The position numbers were made by a program, and so were the translations under genes. 20,770 nucleotides of DNA, taken from contig NZ_CAJUCP010000044.1 of the NCBI RefSeq assembly GCF_910585425.1, positions 29,073-49,842 on the forward strand, in the 5' to 3' direction. Below, piece after piece: positions 13,259-20,726 of the stretch. Below the pieces are notes generated by a model. That model ran no database searches, was not told the DNA's origin, and worked only from the letters and a program-made list of their open reading frames with translations. Each line of letters opens with the position of its first letter. Position 1 is the first letter of the stretch. The stretch is from an uncultured Acetatifactor sp. GTDB lineage: Bacteria > Bacillota > Clostridia > Lachnospirales > Lachnospiraceae.

Positions 13259-14620
13259 ATGAAAAACCAGGACAAGACCGAGCTCTTCGAGAAGATGGCA
13301 GTACCCGCAGCGGTAAGGCAGCTTATCATACCCACGATTATCAGCTCCCTGATTACCATCGTCTATAACCTGGCGGACACCTATTTTGTGGGCATGCTCA
13401 ACGATTCTATGCAGAATGCCGCCGTCACTCTGGTGGCGCCGCTGATGCTGGCCTTCAACGCTGTGAACAACCTGTTCGGAGCGGGCACCAGCAGCATGAT
13501 GAGCCGTGCGCTGGGGCGGCATGAGCATGACACGGTGAAGCGCTGCTCCGTAATCGGATTTTACTGTACGGTCTTTTGTTCTGCCATGTTCTCCCTGCTG
13601 AGCATCCTGTTCCGCCCTGGCCTGCTTGCCCTGCTGGGCGCGGAGGAAAGCACCATGGCTGCCACCGGTGCCTATATGCAGTGGACGGTCTGCTGCGGAG
13701 CCGTTCCGGCTATTCTGAACGTGGTCATGGCGTACATGGTCCGGTCAGAGGGAGCTACCTTCCATGCCAGTATCGGAACCATCAGCGGATGTGTCCTGAA
13801 CATGATTCTGGATCCGATCTTCATCCTGCCCTGGGGCCTGGATATGGGAGCCGCGGGAGCCGGGCTTGCCACTTTCCTGGGCAATACGCTGGCCTGCTGC
13901 TATTTCTTCGTGCTGCTGTTCGTCCGGCGGGGAAAAACCTATGTGTCCGTATCGCCGAAGCTGTTTTCCTTTGATAAAACCATCCTCCTGGGCATATTTG
14001 CGGTGGGAATCCCCGCCTGTATCCAGAATCTGCTGAACGTGACCAGCATGACCCTGCTGAACAATTTCTCCGCCTCCTTCGGCTCCGATGTGGTGGCTTC
14101 CATGGGGATAGCTCAGAAAATCAACATGGTGCCCCTGAACCTGTTCTTCGGCATGTTCCAGGGAATCCTTCCGCTGGTGGGCTATACCTACGCCAGCAGG
14201 AATTACCGGCGCATGAAGGAGACGATCCTGTACAGCATGAAGCTGGGAATCTGCTGTGTGGCGGTGGTCTCAGTGGGATATCTGGTCTTTGCGGGGGCGC
14301 TGGTGGGGATGTTCATGGATAATGAAGTGATTGTGGGTTATGGCAGCCATTTCCTGCGGGGCATGTGCCTGCAGCTACCCTTTATGTGCGTGGACTTTCT
14401 GGCAGTAGGGGTGTTCCAGGCCACCGGCATGGGGAACAAGGCGCTGCTATTTGCCGTTCTACGAAAGATTGTATTCGAAATCCCGGCACTCTTTATCCTG
14501 AATAAAATATTTCCTCTCTATGGGCTGCCTTACGCTCAGGTCACAGCGGAGGTCCTTCTTGCCGGCATCGCCGGTTTCGTGCTGGTGAGGCTGTTCCGGA
14601 AGCTGGAGACGCGGATATGA
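13259..14620 (+). CDS. MATE family efflux transporter (MepA/NorM-like)
   Basis: A 453-aa membrane protein with about twelve hydrophobic helices in two homologous halves. Typical MATE features are PAAVRQLIIPTIISSLITIVYNLADTYFVG at the start of the first half (read here in part), GAGTSSMMSRALG (helix 2 loop) and the matching second-half GIPACIQNLLNVTSMTLLN. It would export cationic drugs or metabolites using a sodium or proton gradient; the substrate is unknown. The start at 13259 is the first ATG giving the normal N-terminus, with AGAGGA about eleven bases upstream; a TTG 45 bases earlier is unlikely. It is monocistronic, with its own promoter. A decayed gene end follows 28 bases after the stop. 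Confidence 0.93.
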   Translation: MKNQDKTELFEKMAVPAAVRQLIIPTIISSLITIVYNLADTYFVGMLNDSMQNAAVTLVAPLMLAFNAVNNLFGAGTSSMMSRALGRHEHDTVKRCSVIGFYCTVFCSAMFSLLSILFRPGLLALLGAEESTMAATGAYMQWTVCCGAVPAILNVVMAYMVRSEGATFHASIGTISGCVLNMILDPIFILPWGLDMGAAGAGLATFLGNTLACCYFFVLLFVRRGKTYVSVSPKLFSFDKTILLGIFAVGIPACIQNLLNVTSMTLLNNFSASFGSDVVASMGIAQKINMVPLNLFFGMFQGILPLVGYTYASRNYRRMKETILYSMKLGICCVAVVSVGYLVFAGALVGMFMDNEVIVGYGSHFLRGMCLQLPFMCVDFLAVGVFQATGMGNKALLFAVLRKIVFEIPALFILNKIFPLYGLPYAQVTAEVLLAGIAGFVLVRLFRKLETRI

Positions 14621-14647
14621 TTCCAACGTCCAGACCCATTTTAAAGT

Positions 14648-14743
14648 ATGCATCTTGGAGAGAAGCGCGGTGAGATTGTGCTGGTGGGGATTGGCTATGA
14701 TTCCAAAACAAAAGCTCACACATGCGAAATCGATAGGATTTAG
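14648..14743 (+). pseudogene. 3' remnant, probably of a PD-(D/E)XK ATPase-like gene
   Basis: From the ATG at 14648 the frame reads MHLGEKRGE then IVLVGIGYDSKTKAHTCEID, R, I and a TAG stop. The piece VLVGIGYDSKTK-H-C-I closely resembles, from memory, the last strand-turn-strand of the AAA-ATPase/PD-(D/E)XK proteins of Clostridia, where the stop follows soon after. Nothing upstream in frame continues the similarity, and the MATE stop lies 28 bases before. It therefore looks like the surviving tail of a deleted gene. The rest of the 14621-14906 gap has an inverted repeat TTTCCATG/CATGGAAA (14813-14820 with 14836-14843) and a possible extended -10 near 14856-14864 for the next gene. Confidence 0.5.
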
Positions 14744-14906
14744 CCTTATTGCCAATCAGCGGCATTTCGATTAGAGGAGCGGCATGTCCATCCGTATCCA
14801 TTTTCCATGCCTTTTCCATGTATCGCGCAAATTTTCATGGAAATCAGAAGCGTTATGGTGTAATATAGAAAGTAACTAAACTTTACAGGAAAGGAAGAAT
14901 GACGAT

Positions 14907-15521
14907 ATGAGATATTTATTTCAGGGAGATTCCATCACGGACTGTGGGAGAGGGGACTACGGGAACCCCTACGCCACAGGCTGCGGGTATCCGCGCCTGC
15001 TGGAGGCGGATTTGATGGCTCAGGATGGAGACTGCGAGGTGATGAACTGCGGCATCGGCGGCAACCGGGTGGTGGATCTGCTGGCCAGGTGGAAGCGGGA
15101 CTGCCTGAACCTGGAGCCGGATGTGATTACGATTCTGATTGGCGTAAACGATGTGTGGCATGAGTTCGGGAACCATGACGGGATCAGCGTGCCGCTTTTC
15201 GAGGAAGTGTACCGGATTCTGCTGCGGGAGACCTTTGCCGCGCTGCCACAGACGCGAGTCATCCTCATGGGCGCTTACGTGATGCCCGGCCCGGCCACTA
15301 CGCCGGACTGGGAGGTGTTCTCCGGCGAGGTGGCGGCCCGCAGGGAGGTGACGAGAAAGCTGGCGGAGGAGTTCGGACTGATTTACGTGGATCTGCAGCA
15401 GGCTTTTGATGAGGCCCAGAAGAAATTCCCGGCGCAGCGCTGGACCGGCGACGGCGTCCATCCCACTGCGGCGGGCCACGAGGTCATTGCCCAGGCCTGG
15501 AAAAAGGCGGAGGGAGTCTGA
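14907..15521 (+). CDS. SGNH/GDSL hydrolase family esterase
   Basis: A 204-aa cytoplasmic esterase with no signal peptide. All four SGNH blocks are present: GDSITD with nucleophile S9, the glycine block CGIGGNR (48-54), GVND with N81, and DGVHPTAAGH with D182 and H185. The family removes acetyl or other acyl groups from sugars, xylan or small metabolites. Lying two genes upstream of a xylulokinase, it could deacetylate imported xylo-oligosaccharides, an inference from context only. AAGGAAG lies about ten bases before the ATG; another ATG at 14899 is out of frame. Its last codons are copied, with changes, 88 bases downstream. Confidence 0.9.
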   Translation: MRYLFQGDSITDCGRGDYGNPYATGCGYPRLLEADLMAQDGDCEVMNCGIGGNRVVDLLARWKRDCLNLEPDVITILIGVNDVWHEFGNHDGISVPLFEEVYRILLRETFAALPQTRVILMGAYVMPGPATTPDWEVFSGEVAARREVTRKLAEEFGLIYVDLQQAFDEAQKKFPAQRWTGDGVHPTAAGHEVIAQAWKKAEGV

Positions 15522-15704
15522 GACAAGCCCGGCAGGCAGCAAGAGAGTGTCCGGGATGAAGGTGTGGCTGGCAGAGGGAAGCGCCTGGAAGCTGGCGGAG
15601 GGAATCTGAGGCTGAGACGGTAAACCGGCCGACAGCGGACGGTATCTAAAAACAGGAAAGGGATTTGAGGCTGAGACGATTAACTGGCTGGAAGACAGCG
15701 GAAG
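15495..15704. repeat. Degenerate duplications between the esterase and DUF4867 genes
   Basis: The esterase end GCCTGGAAAAAGGCGGAGGG (from 15495) reappears 88 bases later as GCCTGGAAGCTGGCGGAGGG (from 15583), including the aligned stop codon: AWKKAEGV against AWKLAEGI. A second duplication, TGAGGCTGAGAC followed by a diverged stretch ending GACAGCGGA, occurs at 15607 and 15666 (59-base step). The 218-base gap is made largely of these copies; no terminator was seen. Confidence 0.75.
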
Positions 15705-15739
15705 GAAAAGAAATCATAACAGGAGGTATCAGGAGAAGG

Positions 15740-16399
15740 ATGAAGATTCTAAAGGTGACAGACGAGGTATTCAAAAGATACGGCAGAGTGGTAGACAATA
15801 TAGATTTCACCGATTTGGTGGAGGAATTGAAGAAGACGCCGGTTCCGGCGGATGTGGCCTACGAGCCCTCCGTGGAGGCGCTGGAGGCCCTGCCCGTGAT
15901 GGAGGAGCTGTCCAGGGTGGCCTACGGGGAGATGCCCATCCAGATTGGCTACTGCAACGGCCACAATACCAAGCTCAACGCCCTGGAGTACCACAGGGAT
16001 TCCGAGATCAACGTGGCGGCCACAGACGCGGTGCTGATGCTGGGGCTGCTCTCGGACGTGGAGGCAGACCATACATACGACACGTCCAAGGTGGAGGCCT
16101 TCCTGGTGCCCGCCGGGACAGCGGTGGAGGTATATGCCACATCCCTGCACTACGCGCCCTGCCATGTAGATGATGCGAGCGGCTTCCAGGTAGCCATCGT
16201 GCTGCCGAAAGGGACGAACTATCCCCTGAAAGAAGCCCATAAAAAGGTGGACGAGGCAAAGTCCGGCGTGGGCCTTTCCAACGAGGACGCCATGCTCACC
16301 GCCGTGAACAAATGGCTGATCGGCCACGCGGAAGGCGGACTGGACGAGGGGAGCTTCCTGGGGCTGAAGGGCAGGAACCTGTGCCTTACGGAAGACTGA
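15740..16399 (+). CDS. DUF4867 family protein (cupin-like, pentose module)
   Basis: A 219-aa protein I place in DUF4867 from its pattern GYCNGHNTKLNALEYHRDSE near 74-93, then VEAFLVPAGTAVEVYATSLHYAPC. Histidines and a glutamate in HN..LEYHRDSEIN and the later SLHYAPC suggest a metal-binding cupin barrel; 'PAGTAVEVY' is a cupin-type turn. No biochemical role is known to me. DUF4867 genes tend to sit beside carbohydrate kinases, and here xylB follows after 236 bases, so a sugar isomerase, epimerase or related enzyme acting before the kinase is a fair hypothesis. AGGAG lies four bases before the ATG, with a second AGGAGG 13 bases upstream; the short spacing makes the start slightly uncertain. 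Confidence 0.78.
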   Translation: MKILKVTDEVFKRYGRVVDNIDFTDLVEELKKTPVPADVAYEPSVEALEALPVMEELSRVAYGEMPIQIGYCNGHNTKLNALEYHRDSEINVAATDAVLMLGLLSDVEADHTYDTSKVEAFLVPAGTAVEVYATSLHYAPCHVDDASGFQVAIVLPKGTNYPLKEAHKKVDEAKSGVGLSNEDAMLTAVNKWLIGHAEGGLDEGSFLGLKGRNLCLTED

Positions 16400-16408
16400 A
16401 GTGTGCAC

Positions 16409-16542
16409 GGAATGAAGATTTTCTAAGCCCGCAAAGTACGCGGGACTAAGAAAATCTAAATCATTCCGGTAAGAATGCCAAGTATAGGCATTCTTACGGA
16501 CTTGCACCAGTTCATTAATTGTTTGTGCCGCCGTAGGCGGCA
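16409..16542. repeat. Three-hairpin intergenic palindromic element
   Basis: Three hairpins in a row. The first (16409-16467) pairs GGAATGA with TCATTCC, then AGATTTTCT with AGAAAATCT, then CCCGC with GCGGG around a 7-base loop, with small bulges. The second (16466-16499) pairs GTAAGAATGCC with its exact complement around AAGTATA. The third (16526-16542) pairs TGCCGCC with GGCGGCA around GTA. None has a T run, so they are not ordinary terminators. They lie in the 236-base gap between DUF4867 and xylB; I saw no gene there. A dispersed REP/MITE-like element or mRNA-processing structure are the options. Confidence 0.75.
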
Positions 16543-16635
16543 TGACAGGAAGTAGGTTTTCGGCATATCCTGGAAGTGCGGGAAGAAGCAGTGTGCATTG
16601 TGTGTATATTGAAGAGACAGACAGGAGGGATTTAC

Positions 16636-18096
16636 ATGTTTTATATAGGAATAGATTTAGGAACGTCAGCCGTGAAGCTGCTGCTCATGGACAGCGAGGG
16701 GAAAATCGTGAACATCGTCTCCAGGGAATACCCCCTGTATTTCCCCCACCCCGGCTGGTCGGAGCAGAAGCCCCAGGACTGGTATGAACAGACCATCCTG
16801 GGAATCGAAGAACTGATTCAGGACGTGGACAAGGAGCAGGTTGCCGGCATCAGCTTCGGCGGCCAGATGCACGGCCTGGTGATCCTGGACGAAGACGATA
16901 ATGTCATCCGTCCCGCCATCCTCTGGAATGACGGCAGGACAGGGGAGGAGACGGAATACCTGAATAATGTGATCGGCAGGGAGAAGCTGTCGGCGTACAC
17001 CGCCAACATCGCTTTCGCGGGCTTTACCGCCCCCAAGCTCCTCTGGGTGAAGAACCGGGAGCCTGAGAATTTCGCCCGGATCGCCAAAATCATGCTGCCC
17101 AAGGACTATATCGCCTATAAGCTCACCGGCGTGCACTGCACGGATGTGTCGGACGCGTCCGGCATGCTGCTGTTCGATGTGAAGAACCGCAGATGGTCGG
17201 AAGAAATGTGCGATATCTGCGGCATCCGGGTAGGACAGCTTGCGAAATGCTACGAGAGCTATGAGGCCGTGGGTACCCTGCTGCCCCAGGTGGCGGCACA
17301 GCTTGGCCTCAGCCCTTCCGTGAAGGTGGCGGCCGGGGCCGGGGACAACGCGGCGGCGGCGGTGGGAACCGGAACCGTGGGAGACAATATGTGCAACATC
17401 TCCCTGGGCACCAGCGGCACCGTCTTCATCTCCTCGAAGCAGTTCGGCGTGGACAGATACAATGCCCTGCACTCCTTTGCCCATGCGGACGGCAGCTACC
17501 ATCTCATGGGCTGCATGCTCAGCGCGGCTAGCTGCAACAAATGGTGGATGGACGACATCATCGGCACAAAGGATTACGGGTTGGAGCAGCAGTCCATCGA
17601 GAAGCTGGGGGAGAACCATGTGTTCTTTCTGCCCTATCTCATGGGAGAGCGCTCGCCCCACAATGACCCGGAAGCCAGAGCTGTCTTCATCGGCATGAGC
17701 ATGGACACCACCAGGGCGGACATGACCCAGGCCGTGCTGGAGGGCGTGGCATTCGCCCTGCGGGACTCCCTGGAGGTGGCCAAGTCCCTGGGGATCGAGC
17801 TGAAGAGCACGAAAATCTGCGGCGGCGGCGCGAAGAGCCCCCTGTGGAAGAAAATCGTGGCCAATGTGCTGAACCTGAGGGTGGAAGTGCCGGAGAGCGA
17901 GGAGGGCCCCTCCATGGGCGGCGCCATGCTGGCGGCGGTGGCCTGCGGGGAGTATGCCAGTGTAGAGGAAATCGCCGCCAAGGTGGTGAAAGTGGTGGAG
18001 ACCGTGGAACCGGAGGCGGAATTGGTGGCGAAATACGAGGAGCGGTATCAGCAGTTCAAGCGAATCTACCCGGCCTGTAAGCCCCTGTTCCGGTAG
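16636..18096 (+). CDS. xylB: Xylulokinase (FGGY family)
   Basis: A 486-aa sugar kinase that phosphorylates D-xylulose to D-xylulose 5-phosphate with ATP, feeding the pentose phosphate pathway. Recognised by GIDLGTSAVK at the N-terminus (D7 in the phosphate loop), HPGWSEQKPQDW (38-49), GISFGGQMHGLV (71-82), WNDGRT (97-102) and AAGAGDNAAAAVG with the catalytic base D237. The C-terminal ATPase half has SLGTSGTVF, GERSPHND and GGGAKSPLW. Length is normal for XylB. The start at 16636 is fixed by AGGAGGG six bases before and by the motif beginning at residue 4. It is probably co-expressed with DUF4867, although the hairpin element between could alter relative levels. No xylose isomerase gene is in the window. 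Confidence 0.94.
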   Translation: MFYIGIDLGTSAVKLLLMDSEGKIVNIVSREYPLYFPHPGWSEQKPQDWYEQTILGIEELIQDVDKEQVAGISFGGQMHGLVILDEDDNVIRPAILWNDGRTGEETEYLNNVIGREKLSAYTANIAFAGFTAPKLLWVKNREPENFARIAKIMLPKDYIAYKLTGVHCTDVSDASGMLLFDVKNRRWSEEMCDICGIRVGQLAKCYESYEAVGTLLPQVAAQLGLSPSVKVAAGAGDNAAAAVGTGTVGDNMCNISLGTSGTVFISSKQFGVDRYNALHSFAHADGSYHLMGCMLSAASCNKWWMDDIIGTKDYGLEQQSIEKLGENHVFFLPYLMGERSPHNDPEARAVFIGMSMDTTRADMTQAVLEGVAFALRDSLEVAKSLGIELKSTKICGGGAKSPLWKKIVANVLNLRVEVPESEEGPSMGGAMLAAVACGEYASVEEIAAKVVKVVETVEPEAELVAKYEERYQQFKRIYPACKPLFR

Positions 18097-18195
18097 GCGA
18101 ATCTTCATAAGGAGTAAGAGCCGGGGGAAACTGACTTCAGAGAGTCAGGGAGGCGGAAGCACGGGACGGCAGCAGACAGGAAAGGAGCGGAAGGG

Positions 18196-19815
18196 ATGGC
18201 GAAAGCGTTCAATGTGACAGGAGCATGTATTCCGGAAGAACACTATATGGTCAGGCTCGACGAGAGGCTGCGGGAAATCAGGGAGCTGGTGGACGCAGGG
18301 AAGTATTTTTCTGTCAACAGGGCAAGACAATATGGGAAGACCACTGTCCTGATGGCCCTTGAGCACTATCTGCAGAACGTGTATCGTGTGGTCCTGCTGG
18401 ATTTCCAGACCTTTGACGCGGAAAAATTCCGCAGTGGCAGCGCCTTTGCAGCGGCTTTCGCAAAGTCCTTTCTGCGCGCTCTGAGGAGGGATAAGGAAGA
18501 AGGGAGCCAGGCGTTCCAGGCAGCCCTGTCCCGGCTGCAGGAATGCGCCCAGGGAGGAAGGGGCGAGTTCGCATTGATGGAGCTGTTCGAGGAGCTGAGC
18601 GATATCTGCGCTGCCGCTGACCGGCCCATAGTGCTGATGATTGACGAGGTGGACAGCGCGGCGGACAACCAGGTGTTCATGGATTTCCTTGCACAGCTGC
18701 GGGCGTACTATATCCGGCGTTCGCTGCAGCCCACTTTCCGCTCGGTGATTTTGGCCGGGGTGTGCGATGTAAAGAATCTGAGGAGAAAGCTTCGGCCCGA
18801 GGAGGAGCATAAGGTAAATAGTCCCTGGAATATAGCAACGGATTTCAAGATTGACATGAGCTTTTCACCCGGGGATATTGCGGGGATGCTGGAGGAGTAT
18901 GATTCTGATTACGGAATCGGTATGGATATCGGGAGGATGGCCAATCTGATTCATGCGTATACTTCAGGATATCCGTTTCTCGTATCCCGGCTGTGTAAGC
19001 TGATGGATGAGGAAATCGGCGGGACGCAGGGCCGTGGCGCGCTGGAAAATAGTGTAAAGAAGAGAGCCTGGACGGAGGATGGATTCCAGAAGGCGGTGAG
19101 GGTGATTCTGGCGGAAAAAAACACGCTCTTTGAATCTCTGACGGGCAAGCTGACGGGATACCCCACCCTGAATGGGATGCTGCGCGCGCTGCTCTTCACC
19201 GGAAGAAGCATCGTATATAATGCGGACGACCCGGCGATGGATGCGGCTACCATGTTTGGATTCATCCGAAACCAATGCGGCGTGGCAGTCATCGCCAACC
19301 GTATCTTTGAGACGCGGCTTTATAATTATTACCTCTCCCTGGCCGAGATGCAGGGCCTGGAAATCTACAAGGCTTCTCTGCAGGACAGGAACCGGTTCAT
19401 CGTGGACGGCCATTTGGACATGAGACTGGTTCTGGAGAGCTTCGCGATACATTTCAATGATTTGTACGGCGACAGGGGAGAGGCCTTTGTGGAAGAGGAG
19501 GGGAGAAAGTATTTCCTGCTCTATCTGAGGCCGATAATCAATGGGACAGGGAATTACTATGTGGAATCAAGGACGCGGGAGCTGAAGAGGACGGACATCA
19601 TCGTGGACTATCGCGGGGAACAATATGTGATAGAAATGAAGGTGTGGAGAGGCGAAGAATACAACAGGCGCGGTGAAGAGCAGCTTGTGGATTATCTGGA
19701 TGCCTATCACAAGGATAAGGGCTATATGGTCAGCTTCAATTTCAACAGAAAGAAGCAGATTGGAGTCCGTGAGATTGCGGTTGGCGGAAAGATATTGATA
19801 GAGGCCATCGTGTAA
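18196..19815 (+). CDS. AAA-like ATPase fused to a C-terminal PD-(D/E)XK nuclease-like domain
   Basis: A 539-aa protein. The N-terminal ATPase has NRARQYGKTTVL (41-52, K48), a Walker A in which the usual first glycine is replaced, and Walker B IVLMIDEVDSA with D150 and E151. A helical middle follows (about 230-400). Near the end D467 in RTDIIVDYRG, E480-x-K482 in YVIEMKVWRG and Q496 in EEQLVDYLDAY form a PD-(D/E)XK-type site. This 'AAA-ATPase-like plus PDDEXK' class is common and multi-copy in gut Bacteroidetes and Clostridia; function is unknown, and proposals include defence or DNA processing. AAGGAG lies about nine bases before the ATG. It follows xylB by 99 bases with a small CTGACT/AGTCAG hairpin between. 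A terminator lies 66 bases after the stop. Confidence 0.85.
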   Translation: MAKAFNVTGACIPEEHYMVRLDERLREIRELVDAGKYFSVNRARQYGKTTVLMALEHYLQNVYRVVLLDFQTFDAEKFRSGSAFAAAFAKSFLRALRRDKEEGSQAFQAALSRLQECAQGGRGEFALMELFEELSDICAAADRPIVLMIDEVDSAADNQVFMDFLAQLRAYYIRRSLQPTFRSVILAGVCDVKNLRRKLRPEEEHKVNSPWNIATDFKIDMSFSPGDIAGMLEEYDSDYGIGMDIGRMANLIHAYTSGYPFLVSRLCKLMDEEIGGTQGRGALENSVKKRAWTEDGFQKAVRVILAEKNTLFESLTGKLTGYPTLNGMLRALLFTGRSIVYNADDPAMDAATMFGFIRNQCGVAVIANRIFETRLYNYYLSLAEMQGLEIYKASLQDRNRFIVDGHLDMRLVLESFAIHFNDLYGDRGEAFVEEEGRKYFLLYLRPIINGTGNYYVESRTRELKRTDIIVDYRGEQYVIEMKVWRGEEYNRRGEEQLVDYLDAYHKDKGYMVSFNFNRKKQIGVREIAVGGKILIEAIV

Positions 19816-19881
19816 GGACCGTGGGGCTTTATCGGGGAAGGGAGGCGCATCTGTCTATGGGAAGACCTGAGTATATTGCGT

Positions 19882-19943
19882 AGCACGGGCTATCGCAATT
19901 TTATAAAAAAGAGAAGATAAATTTGCTATAGCCGTGCTCTTTT
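19882..19943 (+). terminator. Terminator after the AAA/PD-(D/E)XK gene
   Basis: AGCACGG (19882-19888) with CCGTGCT (19932-19938), extended inwards by CTAT and GCAA/TTTGC pairings with bulges, closed by an A-rich loop and followed by CTTTT. Imperfect but long. A second small palindrome, CTCGCC-G-GGCGAG (about 19960-19972), lies just beyond, before the next gene. Confidence 0.65.
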
Positions 19944-20009
19944 CATGGCAGGAGAGGACTCGCCGGGCGAGGATTCGACTATGGGAAAATACGCAATAAG
20001 GAGGGCGCG

Positions 20010-20288
20010 ATGGGCTATAGGAGAGCAGAAGAGATTCTGCCGGCGGAAATCATAGAAATCATCCAGCGGTACGTGGACGGGGAGAATATCTACATCCCCA
20101 AAAAGGCCGGGAACAGAAGGCAGTGGGGCAGCGGCACCCCCATCAGGCAGGAGCTGCTGCGCAGGAACCGGAATATCTACGCGGACTGGCAGCAGGGCGC
20201 GGGATGCGCGGAACTGGCGGGCAGATACTTCCTGTCGGAGAAAAGTATCCAGCGTATCGTGAAGGATATGAAATGTGAAATGCAATAA
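20010..20288 (+). CDS. CD3324 family small helix-turn-helix protein
   Basis: A 92-aa protein starting MGYRRAEEILPAEIIEIIQRY, with VDGENIYIPKK next and a C-terminal helix-turn-helix in CAELAGRYFLSEKSIQRIV (about 65-83). This is the arrangement of the CD3324 family of Clostridia, related to Mor-type activators. It probably binds DNA; its target is unknown. AAGGAGGG precedes the ATG. It is bounded by a terminator on each side, so it is a single-gene unit. No convincing promoter was identified in the 66 bases after the upstream terminator. Confidence 0.86.
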   Translation: MGYRRAEEILPAEIIEIIQRYVDGENIYIPKKAGNRRQWGSGTPIRQELLRRNRNIYADWQQGAGCAELAGRYFLSEKSIQRIVKDMKCEMQ

Positions 20289-20313
20289 AAGAATATAGAG
20301 GAATACACGATAC

Positions 20314-20341
20314 AGCCGGGGAGGAATCTCCGGCTGGTTTT
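20314..20341 (+). terminator. Rho-independent terminator after the CD3324-type gene
   Basis: AGCCGGGG pairs with CTCCGGCT (20314-20321 with 20328-20335; eight pairs including one G-U), a 6-base loop, then GGTTTT. It starts 25 bases after the stop codon. Confidence 0.78.
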
Positions 20342-20364
20342 CTAATGTCAAACAAAGAAAGGGG

Positions 20365-20393
20365 TTGAAATATAAGCATGGATAATGTATGAT
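20365..20393 (+). promoter_or_regulatory. Promoter of the response-regulator fragment
   Basis: TTGAAA (20365-20370), a 17-base spacer and TATGAT (20388-20393), followed by GGGGG (20413-20417) and the ATG at 20424. Immediately after the CD3324-type terminator, so the fragment has its own start signals. Confidence 0.58.
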
Positions 20394-20423
20394 TTTGCAA
20401 AAGAAATAATACGGGGGAATAGT

Positions 20424-20726
20424 ATGTACAATATTGGAATATGTGATGATGGAAAAAATACTTGTGCTGCAATTGAGGAAATGATATTGCAGTATGCTGA
20501 GAAGAACAAATTCAGAATGGATATTCAGGTATGGTACGCAGGAGAAGAGCTGTGCCAATATCTTGAACAGGGAGGTCATCTGGACATACTGTTTCTGGAC
20601 ATAGAGCTGATTAAGCTGACGGGGATAGAGGTGGGTGATTTTATCCGAAACGGGATGGAAAACAGAGGAATGCAGATTATTTATATTTCAGGGCATTCTG
20701 CATATGCGCAAAAGTTATGGTGTTAG
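20424..20726 (+). pseudogene. Truncated LytTR-type response regulator (receiver domain only)
   Basis: A 100-aa frame beginning MYNIGICDDGKNTCAAIEEM, with D8-D9 and phosphoacceptor D59 in LFLDIEL, and IIYISGHSAYAQKL near the end. This is the receiver domain of AgrA/LytT-type regulators of Lachnospiraceae. Family members continue from about residue 98 into the last receiver helix and a DNA-binding LytTR domain, reaching about 235-245 aa. Here the frame stops at W-C-stop, and no continuation is seen in any frame of the last 44 bases. It looks like a gene cut at about 20715 by a deletion or rearrangement. It is visibly more AT-rich than its neighbours. A functional single-domain receiver is unlikely because the last helix is missing. 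Confidence 0.7.

Noticed and set aside
16666..18108. 480-codon minus-strand open frame opposite xylB
   Set aside because: Composition is shadow-like (His-rich) and no motif is present; xylB is unambiguous on the plus strand.
18131..18148. CTGACT/AGTCAG hairpin after xylB as a terminator
   Set aside because: Only six base pairs and no T run; read-through into the next gene is equally likely.
20378..20392. Four-residue leader peptide (MDNV) before the response-regulator fragment
   Set aside because: Too short to support, and it overlaps the predicted -10 region; probably chance.
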